DNA from: Gnomoniopsis sp. IMI 355080
Taxonomy: Eukaryota > Ascomycota > Sordariomycetes > Diaporthales > Gnomoniaceae
DNA: 64,000 bases
Assembly (NCBI GenBank): GCA_027946555.1
Contig: JAPEVC010000019.1
Coordinates: forward strand, 174,354-238,353
Reading direction: 5' to 3'
Shown: positions 55,693 to 64,000 of the stretch, in pieces
How the letters are laid out: each line of letters opens with the position of its first letter
How positions within the stretch are numbered: position 1 is the first letter of the stretch
Position numbers and translations under genes: made by a program
Notes under the pieces: model-generated
The model's database searches: none
What the model saw: the letters and a program-made list of their open reading frames with translations, nothing else
Told to the model about the DNA's origin: nothing

Positions 55693-56637
55693 TCACAGGC
55701 CTACACCCCCCTTCAAAGGCGCAATGCCCAACATCCTCCACAATTCCCTGGTGTCGTAGCACCGCCCCAGCCTCTCCTCCCCTCTAGGCAGCGCCCGTAC
55801 CCCCTCCTCCGTCATGAGTTCGTAGACCCATTTCGCCTGTTTGCTCGGCCCATAACGCTCCATCAACATCGCTCCATCGTGTATATCGCCCTCATTCTCT
55901 TCTTTCTGTTCAGCCGTGTCCGCCCATCCAGCAAACAAGCTCCACCAGTCGTACACAAACCCATCCGTCACCATCCATCTCTGACCTCTTCCGAACTTGT
56001 CCCAATTCCCTTCCTCGTTGCATCTGTATATCAGCCCCACGATCACCCGTGCAACGTCCTCCCCGTGAATCATATGCAAGCTTGTTTTCTCTCGCACAGC
56101 CGCCTTGGTGGTAGCCACGCGGTCGACCCAGTGTCGCGGATCCCTCTCTCCGCCCCACAGGCCCGCGAGATTGAGTACACACCCGCCCAGCGCGCGCAAC
56201 GCGTCCTCTGCGACCGCCCGCGCGCCCGTTCTGTCGTACGGGCTCGTCCGATCGAGCCAGGGCTTTTGTGCCGGGTCTTCCTTCCAGAACCCCGTGCTGC
56301 CTAGCTGAATGAATCGCGCTGCGGTGGGGCCGCCGTGCGTCATGAGGTAGGCCTCCGTGAGTACTCCGCTCTCGTCTGGGCCTTTGAGCGGGAAGGTGAT
56401 GAGGACGTAGCGGGCTGGGGGCAGGGGCGCGAACACCTGCGTTTGCTCCTCTGAAGGCTTCGAGGGATCGAAGCGGAACTTGAGGGTGGGTGCGCCGGCG
56501 ACTGTACGGCCGTCAGAGGTAGTGGCGGAGAAAGTGAGTTTGTGGCGGCGAAGGAGGGGGATGAGGAAGGTGGCAGTCCAGCCGGCGCCGAGGATGAGTA
56601 TATCGTCGATTTCCATTGCGAGTTGTGCAGATGCCAT
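55693..56637 (-). CDS. NAD(P)-binding Rossmann protein (extended-SDR/YeeZ-like), 314 aa
   Basis: Single exon. An N-terminal cofactor motif (ILILGAGWTATFLIPLLRR, residues ~13-31, GxGxxx pattern) opens a Rossmann fold. LGSTGFWKED, SPYDRTGARAVAED (Tyr possibly catalytic-like), LNLAGLWGG and MIHGEDVARVIVGLI follow an extended short-chain dehydrogenase layout without a clear YxxxK pair. This type of protein is widely conserved in fungi and uncharacterised. An upstream TTG-initiated extension (to 56706) lacks an ATG and is disregarded. GC-rich like the housekeeping genes next to it. Confidence 0.8.
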   Translation of the reverse strand: MASAQLAMEIDDILILGAGWTATFLIPLLRRHKLTFSATTSDGRTVAGAPTLKFRFDPSKPSEEQTQVFAPLPPARYVLITFPLKGPDESGVLTEAYLMTHGGPTAARFIQLGSTGFWKEDPAQKPWLDRTSPYDRTGARAVAEDALRALGGCVLNLAGLWGGERDPRHWVDRVATTKAAVREKTSLHMIHGEDVARVIVGLIYRCNEEGNWDKFGRGQRWMVTDGFVYDWWSLFAGWADTAEQKEENEGDIHDGAMLMERYGPSKQAKWVYELMTEEGVRALPRGEERLGRCYDTRELWRMLGIAPLKGGVGL

Positions 56638-57577
56638 GAGCACGAGCGCGTGAAGGTAGGAGGCCGGAAAGGTTGGAAACCAGAAGGGATTGATAAATGT
56701 TGGCAAGAGACCTTGTCTTGTGTCTTATTTGTTGAGTCCGGAGTTGGGGTGATGTGAACTTGAGTGCAATATGTAATGAGAAGGCGGGGGGGGGGGCGCA
56801 TTTGGTAGGGTTGATATGATGAGTAAACCTTAGCAGAGTTCCATACCACTAGCCGAAAACTGTAACATGTTCAGGAAACCATCGTGAACCCAGAGCGCGA
56901 TGAAGTGTACGAATCAGAATGGGCAAGTTACATTTACTCTCCCCCACGACTTGGAGATCAAAAACTGAACCTCATCGCGCGCCGGAATGTGCTCTTTTTG
57001 CCGGGCTGATAATTGGCGTCTTGACCAACTTGACTCAAAGCATGTGACCAAGGTCCTTGCTCTGAACAACATCATCCTACACAATCGCGCCCGAAACACC
57101 TAGCATTGCAGGTTTATGGAGTTCAAGGAGTTTTAGCATTGGCTGAAATTAGTTCTCTTACTATCCCGCAATCGAACCTCATCTATAACTTCCGAAGCTG
57201 TGCACATTGCAGAAACTTAACGACAGGTTGAATTTAGGTAGTGATCAATCATGCACTATGAGTAGTATCGAGGGGATTGTCATTGTGTCTCTTGAGACAG
57301 AGAGCCGCTTACCAGTGTCTGCAAACGATCGTTGCCCTCCTGTCGGGTCCTTGGGCATTCCCTGATGCCCGGCCCTCGTGCTAGACAATAACTTTGACCA
57401 CCAATCCTCAGGAAGTATTCCTAGCTCAGAGGCAGGAACCGTAGCTTTTGTTTCGCCCCCTTTGCCGCGGTATCTCAGATTCAAGGTCTCACGCCTACCC
57501 ACGCTCCGTAACGCCATAAAAGTACACACACTTATCAATCTGCCTTCCGAACACAAACACCTCTCCATATGCAACCC
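56638..57577. other. Intergenic, no gene seen
   Basis: 940 bp; promoter of the Rossmann gene and 3' flank of ISU1. A G8 run lies near 56787. Only short ORFs. Confidence 0.45.
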
Positions 57578-58250
57578 TTAAGCAGCGGCTGCCGGGGCGT
57601 TCACAACCTCGACCTCAGGCATCTTCATCCCGGTGCCGCCCAAGTTCGTCTTCCTTGCAGTCGGGTTCTTCTCGTAGTAATCGCTGATGGCCGCCTTGAT
57701 TCCGTCCTCGGCCAACATGGAGCAATGCAACTTCACCGGCGGCAGACACAGCTCCTTGGCGATATCGGTGTTCTTGATCTGGCTCGCCTTGTCGAGGGTC
57801 ATGCCACGGACCAGCTCGGTCAGATAGGAAGAGGAGGCGATAGCGGAGCCGCAGCCAAAGGTCTTGAACTTGACATCGGAGATTGTGTTGGAGTCGGCGT
57901 CAACGCGGATCTGGATCTTCATCACGTCGCCACAGGCGGGGGCACCGACAAGGCCGGTGCCGACATCACTATCGGTCTTCTGCATGGAGCCTACATTGCG
58001 CGGGCGCGAGTAGCTGTGATTCGGTTAGTTAGAATAAGGTGATCCGGATCAAACGAAACGGCACGCCAGGTGGGGGACCGCGGAGAAGGGATTTTTGCTG
58101 GACGTACTGATCGAGGACTTTCTCGTGGTAGGAACGGGTCGCACCAACGTTGACTGCTGGTGCAAGTTGCCTCGGTGCGGCGAGGATGGCTGGACGGATG
58201 GGAGTAGCGAGAGCTCGCCTCGAGGCAACGCGGACTGTTCTGGAGAACAT
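57578..58250 (-). CDS. isu1: Mitochondrial iron-sulfur cluster scaffold protein ISU1 (IscU family), 192 aa
   Basis: Builds [2Fe-2S] clusters in the mitochondrial matrix on three Cys. Exons are 58250-58108 and 58013-57578; the intron is 94 nt. The first ~45 residues are Arg/Ala-rich with few acids, a mitochondrial presequence ending near TRSYHEKVLDHY. The core has all hallmarks: GLVGAPACGDVMKIQI (Cys 1), FKTFGCGSAIASSSY (Cys 2), LPPVKLHCSML (Hsp70 Ssq1-binding LPPVK and Cys 3) and SDYYEKNPTARKTNLGG. Length slightly above bacterial IscU, normal for fungal ISU1 with presequence. Divergent from UBP14. Confidence 0.97.
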
Positions 58251-59153
58251 GTTGCGGTTTGACACTGCGTTGTATCTTGTATCGTGGGAATGTGGATTGT
58301 TTTCCGTGGGGTGAGAATCCTAGACTTGGTGTAAATGAATTTTGTAGGATTGATCTTTCCGTGGGGTTGTCGTCGAAATATCAAGACAATGGATGTGACC
58401 AAAGGGATGGAGAACAAAAAAGAGCGAGTTGAGGTAGAAAATCGCCACGGGGATGATGAAGTCACTAGCGAGGTTCGGAGAATGGTCGGACACGGCTTTT
58501 TCTGAGAGGGAGAAATGGCGGGTCTGCCGAACGGAGATAAGATGAATCAGATAAGCCGCGTTTGATGAGCATTGCTAATGCGAAGCATCTCAGCAAACCT
58601 GTGCCCAAAGCTGAATTCTTGGCTTGGGATCCACAGTGTTTCTACTGCGCTGTGACTACGAGTCTGTTCTCATGAATTTGTTTGAGGCTCATCTTGGAAG
58701 TAAATTAGAACACCTGGGTAGACGTTTGAGGCAGGAACTAACACCGACCGATAACAATCATTGTTAACGCCGGGGTTGACCCAATGCGGTATTCTGTCGG
58801 ATTCAGAGTGACCTACAGAATACGTACATAGCACTATGTAGCCTGTATAGCGTTGATTGCCAGGTGATGTTCCAGTGGACCCAGTATCTACCCCACCTCC
58901 TTTCGGCATGCTTCTAGAAGCTGTGGCGATGACGACGGAGCTGGGAGCTGGGGCCTGCCGCGGCTGCTCCACGTCTGCCCCTCGCTGACAGCCCGCCTGA
59001 AGCTCTTCCCTACGTTGACATGCAGGCAATGTCAACTCTACCAACCTAACCTTTACCTATTCTCTTCCATACTCCAGGCACGCTTCAGGTTTCTTTTTGA
59101 CTTTTTCAAAAACTTGGTCAGCCACTCTTTTTTCCCCACTGCTCGAGTCAAAG
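58251..59153. promoter_or_regulatory. Divergent promoter between ISU1 and UBP14
   Basis: 903 bp between two divergent housekeeping genes; no ORF of interest and no site recognised. Confidence 0.45.
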
Positions 59154-61610
59154 ATGGCGTGTCCACACGTCGAGTCACTCAGTATGGCACAAGTCGGGGG
59201 AAAAAGCGAAGGGCCGTCGTGAGCATTGTTGACTGACCATCGTGACCAGCTTTGGATCCGCCCAAACCGCACCAGTCGGTCTACCGCGAGGACTGCACCC
59301 AGTGTTTCGATTCCATCGACGATAAGGACGGTCTCAACGTCTGCCTGCAATGCTTCAACGGCGCCTGCGTAGGCTCACGCCAGCACTCCGCCCTCCACGC
59401 CGCCCTGCGATCCCACCCTCTCGTCCTGAACATCCGCAGGGAACGCAAGCTGGTCACCAGAGATGAGCCTCCGCAAAAGATCACAAAGCTCGCTATCGCT
59501 GCAGAGAAGGATGAAGACAAGTACGATCAGACCATCTACGTCAAGTGCCTCGAGTGTGACGCCAACATAGACACCGCCCATCCCAAGATCGCCCCGGTCG
59601 TCGACGGTATCCTGACCTCAAACACATTTTCGCGCAAGGAGGAGATCAAGGCCTGGGAACAGGAGCTCACTGCGTGCGAGCATATTCTGACGCTGCAACA
59701 GGATGAGCCAAGGACGATCGCCAACCAGGACTTGGGCGGTTGTGCGAAGTGCGATCTGAAGGAGAACCTTTGGCTATGTTTGCAATGTGGCGCCCTCGGT
59801 TGCGGCAGAGCCCAATTTGGTGGTGTGGGTGGCAACTCGCATGCTTTGGCACACTCGAAAGAGACGGGCCATGGCGTTGCCGTCAAGTTGGGCTCGATCA
59901 GCGCAGAGGGTACGGCCGACGTCTACTGTTATACCTGCGACGACGAGCGTGTCGACGAAGCACTGGCTGCGCACCTGGCGAACTGGGGCATCAACATAGC
60001 CGAGAGACAAAAGACTGAGAAGAGTTTGACCGAAATGCAGATTGAACAGAACATGAAGTGGGACTTCACAACAACCCAGGACGGGCAAGAGCTTAAGCCA
60101 CTACTCGGGCCCGGCTTGACTGGCCTGAAGAACCTCGGCAACAGCTGCTATCTTGCGAGCATCCTTCAGTGCTTATTCGACCTGCCCGCCTTCCAGAAGC
60201 GCTACTATGGCGTCGATGACCTTCCTAACGTCCAGGACCCTGCCCAAGACCTTGAGACACAGCTGCTCAAGCTTGGAGACGGCCTGCTGTCCGGGCGATA
60301 CTCGAAGCCCGACCCCGACGCCATCGCTCGTGGCGAGGATATCGTCAAGACGCACCAGAGAGGCCTGGCACCGTCTATGTTCAAGCACCTGATTGGTCGT
60401 GGTCACCCCGAGTTCTCCACCATGCGACAGCAGGATGCATTCGAGCTCTTTCAGCACCTGTTCAAGCTCATCACGCGATCAAAACATCCCGCCCCAGATG
60501 CTGATCCTACTATGCCCTTCCGTTTTGCCCTCGAGCAGCGGCTGCAGTGTCGTGGCTGCAAGAGAGTCCGATATTCCACAAACGAGCAGGACAACATCAT
60601 GATCATTCTTCCTATGGAGAGGGAGCAACACGAAGGGGGAGGAGGGCCAGCGCCTTGGAAGCCTGTGACGTTCAAGCAATGTCTTGACGACTTTACCTCC
60701 ACCGAGATAGTGGAGCTCACCTGTTCCTCATGTGGCTCCAAGGAAGGTTACACGAAGCGCACCATGTTCAAGACCTTCCCCGACGTATTCGCTGTCAACG
60801 CACGCCGCATGGCCATTGTCAACTGGGTCGAGGTCAAGGTGGATGTGCCCATCGTTGTCCCGGACGAGCCCTTCCCCCTAGACGCTTACCTCTCTCCCGG
60901 GCACCAAGCAGATGAGGAGCTTCTGCCTGAGGAAGCAGCACCTGCAGCACCCGCCTTCGTCCCAAATGAGGCTGGCCTAGCCCAGCTTGAGGCTATGGGA
61001 TTCCCGCGCGTCCGCTGCGAAAAGGCCCTTCATGCCACGGGCAACAGTGACGCCAATGCGGCCATGGAATGGCTCTTTGCGCACATGGATGACGCTGATA
61101 TTGACGTGCCTTTGGACTTGGCCACGACTGGTAGTGGAGCTGGAGGCGGGAGCGCGAGTCCCGAGCAAATTGAGATGTTGGGTGCCATGGGTTTTGCGGC
61201 GCCACAAGCCAAGAAGGCACTCAAGGAAACGGGCGGTGATATGGAGCGCGCAGTGGAGTGGCTGTTTAGCCATCCTGACGATGCTGGTAGCGAGGAGGAA
61301 GACGCTCCTACAACTAGTTCTGGTCAGGCGGGCAGCGCGATGTTGCCGGCGAATTTCCAGCTGCAGAGTATCGTGTGCCACAAGGGCACAAGTATTCACG
61401 CTGGGTGCGTCCCCAACCTTTGTCCCTCTTCCCAATAAGAATCAGAAGGAATTCATACTGACCTTGTGCAGACATTACGTTGCGTTCATCCGCAAGCAGC
61501 TAGGGGATAAGCCAGCTTGGGTGCTTTTCAACGATGAGAAGGTTGTCGAGGCGGTGGATATCGAAGAGATGCGCAAGTTTGCATATGTATACTTCTTCAA
61601 ACGTGTTTAA
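59154..61610 (+). CDS. ubp14: Ubiquitin carboxyl-terminal hydrolase UBP14/USP5 (isopeptidase T), 773 aa
   Basis: Disassembles free polyubiquitin chains. Three exons: a 28-nt first exon 59154-59181 (MACPHVESL), 59250-61404 and 61472-61610. The first donor GTATGG is chosen because it alone joins MACPHVESL to LDPPKPHQSVYREDCTQCF in frame. Order: cryptic N-terminal zinc region, ZnF-UBP (CAKCDLKENLWLCLQCGALG to about residue 245), Cys box GLKNLGNSCYLASILQCLF (catalytic Cys), USP fingers (CSSC-type, TCSSCGSKEG), two UBA domains (LAQLEAMGFPRVRCEKAL and IEMLGAMGFAAPQAKKAL), His box across the last intron (HAG|HYVAFIRK). Domain order equals human USP5 and yeast Ubp14. Confidence 0.97.
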
Positions 61611-62145
61611 GTAAGAGGTGTAACTTGCCTGTTTGACAGAAGTTTGAAGCAACATCAGATATCCGGGGGTGAAAACAAGAAAGAAGAGACTACAGGTCTA
61701 GACACGCTGAGCGCTTTGGAGGAGTCGCTCTGGGCTACCAAATACCTAGAAGCACTGTTTCGAAAGAAACGGTGACTAAAAGAATAGAGAGGACAAATCT
61801 TAACATGATCTTCGTAGTTCCCCAAGAGTGCTTGCCGTGTTTCGGCCTGTCGCATGAGTGAACAGCCTGGAACAGAACAACATGGTCCTTGAACCGGATT
61901 AGAACTGAACTTGACAAGATGCAGGCAGAATTCTTTGAGGTATTTCCTTCGCTACGCCTAAACGCCTTTCCGGTTCCCGCCTCCATGCCTTTCCCAATGT
62001 CCTTATATCCACTTCTCCATAGCCATGGCCATCCTTTGCTTAATCGAAGCGTAACGCCGCGGAAGCTCATCTCAAAAAGAATAGTTACTCTCCTTCGACG
62101 AGTGATTATCACCCTCCTTGTCGCCTCCCCCCTCCTTCGGGAGAC
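61611..62145. other. Convergent intergenic region, no gene seen
   Basis: 535 bp between the UBP14 and MAD2 stops. Short ORFs only. Confidence 0.5.
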
Positions 62146-63108
62146 TTAGAAATCGCCTCGATAATCCACCGTCGTGCCAATATTGTGATAGGCGGTGCTG
62201 AACCCACGGAGCCGAACTGACTCTCCACCAACTATTTCCTTCCCGCCGTCAACACTATCACCCCACTCCACGGGTACGTCGCTGTCGGCGTCAGCGTACA
62301 CGAGCACGTTGAAGGTGTGCGCGCCGGGGTCGAGTTGCGGGAGAAAGGTGACGCTAGCGGTGATTTGGCGGAACAGAGCGGCGATTTCTGCTTGTATTTC
62401 TGACTCGGACTTCTCTTTTTCAGGGGCGACGGCTGCCGTAGGTGTTGTTGCTTTTTGAGTGGTTGCGGCGGACGGCGAGGCGTTTTCTTGGTCTTTGATT
62501 GTGGTCGTCGGTGGCTTACTGCTTGACTTTGATTTGGAGGACTTTGGTGACGCAAGAATATTGACCTTTTTCGACGTCACAGGTGACCGAGTTAGCATTT
62601 CGCGCATGTCTACAGCAACCAAAGCAGCCGCTAGAGTTTGTGACCCCGCGGTACAAGAATCGCAAAAAGCAGAAAGTGCTCACATCGAACTGCCAGCGTT
62701 CCACATGTTCCCCCGTATCCTTCTCCGTTATCACAATGACTAATTTGCTGATCTTGCCATCCTTCATCCACCGGTCCAGAGCGGACATGATTTTGCGGAT
62801 GTACGCTTTTACTTGGTCGTCACTCGACACGAGCATGTTGAGGCCATATTTCTTGACAACGGTGAAGTCTTCGGCTGGATAGACGCCGCGCTGGTACAGT
62901 ATAGAGTGAATGGAGTATTGAAACTGATATGATTGGGGAAGAAGGTAAGAGTTAGCGAGGCGCGCGCGAGGTGGGTGGGTGTTGTAGGAGAAGGTTATGG
63001 ACATACGAACTCGGCCACCAGCTTTGCGCTGCCTTTGAGCGAGAGCTTGTGGACCTTGGACGAAGAAGGGTCCTTTTTGGCACTGCTGGTTTTTGCTGAC
63101 GTCGACAT
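62146..63108 (-). CDS. mad2: Spindle assembly checkpoint protein MAD2 (HORMA domain), 253 aa
   Basis: Inhibits APC/C-Cdc20 until kinetochores are attached. Exons are 63108-63007, 62923-62684 and 62565-62146. A short Ser/Lys-rich N-terminus leads through LKGSAKLVAEFFQYSIHSIL to YPAEDFTVVKKYGLNMLVSS, KAYIRKIMSALDRWM and EHVERWQFDV. It ends with FRQITASVTFLPQLD, NVLVYADADSDVPVEW and RLRGFSTAYHNIGT, the safety-belt region. The insert after WQFDV (Ser/Lys/Thr-rich, about 40 residues) is typical of filamentous fungi. The second acceptor (AAAAAG before GTC at 62565) is weak but follows a good branch point (TGCTAAC) and is the one that gives WQFDVNIL. Confidence 0.95.
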
Positions 63109-63520
63109 CTTTTGGAGTCGCGGGGCGTGGAGCTGTTCGTGACGCAGTGTAGGTATGTGATAGTGTCTGGTGGAGTTGTTAAAGGCTGGAAGGTAGATAA
63201 TGCGGGCGGCTTGTTTACTTTCGGCGGGTTGCTAGGGCAGGCGAGCAGGGGTCGGGGGGGTTTACCTACAGTGTCGAGGTGGGGGTGTCCCATGGAACCC
63301 CAACCCACAAGTCCCTCGCACGTTACAATGATATGCAACAAGCCGAATTATTCGGTGTAGAATACATACTGCGATATGTTGTAACCGGGGGTCAATGACA
63401 TCGTGGCTTTGGATAGGTAATGATGTGAATACATAGTGTTGGATGCCAGTATGGCCCGGGAGGCACAAGCCGGTGGGACATGGGTGCGATTGGCTGACTA
63501 AGCATAAAGGCGCTTTAAGC
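63109..63520. other. MAD2 upstream region
   Basis: 412 bp of normal-composition DNA between the MAD2 start and the AT-rich block. No gene seen. Confidence 0.45.
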
Positions 63521-64000
63521 ATCAGTGAAATAATAAAGAGCTAGATTTAGTATTAGAATAGTGCTAGATTTATATCAGGAAGATATTAGATTTCTTCCCT
63601 AAATAATCAGCAATATATAATATTCTAGCTAATATTAACCCTTATCTTATACCCTATATTTTAATAGATTATAAGCCTGGATTACTTATTAATCCCTCTA
63701 ACCCCCCTAGCCGTTTAAAGGACTATTATTTAAATAGATAATACCTCGTTTAACAGACTACTTAAGTAATAGCAGTTATTATTATAAAGGATAGCTAATA
63801 TAGTTAGCGACTAAAGCGAAGCCCTTATAATAGCTTCCGAAGGAGGGTAATGGCGGGCTAATGAGTGTATTATATGACGATGCCCTTTTCTAAATAATAG
63901 AAGGGGATAAGTCCTAATGACTAGGCTATATAAAGTCTACTATAAATATACCGTATATTCGCCAGGAGAATTCACTATATATACACCGTGCGATTGCCGG
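63521..64000. repeat. AT-rich, TpA-rich block: probable RIP-degraded transposon or repeat (partial)
   Basis: Composition shifts abruptly at about 63520 to long runs of TA, ATA, TTA and CTA words with stops in every frame and no ORF. This is what repeat-induced point mutation leaves of duplicated DNA in Pezizomycotina. Some more GC-rich islands remain (for example around 63825-63865 and 63895-63915). It continues past the window edge; the element type cannot be read. Confidence 0.7.

Noticed and set aside
60977..61435. A 152-codon minus-strand ORF over the UBP14 UBA region
   Set aside because: It is the GC-rich antisense shadow of a fully explained coding exon; no domain seen.

Overview
The window is filamentous-fungal (Pezizomycotina) nuclear DNA. 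Most genes are split by short GT-AG introns (about 50-120 nt). There are zinc-cluster (Zn2Cys6) regulators, a xylanase with a fungal CBM1 tail, P450s and FAD monooxygenases, a fungal tRNA-Cys, and an AT-rich, RIP-like repeat at the right edge. Plant-cell-wall enzymes plus a necrosis/ethylene-inducing-like protein suggest a plant-associated species. Sordariomycetes is my guess, not a demonstrated fact. Exon structures were worked out by hand from splice sites, reading phase and recalled family motifs; nothing was searched.

Layout. 1-1.7 kb: 3' end of a large charged low-complexity protein. 2.5-6.7 kb: a broken beta-lactamase-like gene and a Zn2Cys6 regulator, divergent. 7.6-9.1 kb: GH10 xylanase with CBM1. 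9.3-31.3 kb: genes that read like aromatic (catechol/salicylate-type) catabolism: a 2,3-dihydroxybenzoate decarboxylase, a catechol 1,2-dioxygenase, two flavoprotein monooxygenases (one salicylate-hydroxylase-like), a short-chain dehydrogenase, a dienelactone-hydrolase/SnoaL-like fusion, a small methyltransferase, a large Zn2Cys6 regulator and a secreted feruloyl-esterase-like enzyme. A 4.3-kb stretch inside it holds only a tRNA-Cys. 32.9-39.3 kb: one intact P450 followed by two decayed P450 genes. 39.5-54.4 kb: secreted and transport genes (Ser/Ala-rich protein, NLP, GH125 mannosidase, GH43-like enzyme, MFS transporter) and a second amidohydrolase-type decarboxylase. 55.7-63.1 kb: a housekeeping block (Rossmann protein, ISU1, UBP14/USP5, MAD2). 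63.5-64 kb: AT-rich repeat.

How the genes may work together (inference). The decarboxylase and the salicylate-hydroxylase-like enzyme would both yield catechol. The dioxygenase would open it to cis,cis-muconate, and the lactone hydrolase fusion and dehydrogenase would act later. The esterase could release phenolic acids from plant material, and the adjacent divergent Zn2Cys6 gene is the obvious candidate regulator. No muconate cycloisomerase is visible, so the pathway is incomplete within the window. The 32.9-39.3 kb P450 group and the beta-lactamase look like decaying accessory genes beside a stable housekeeping block.
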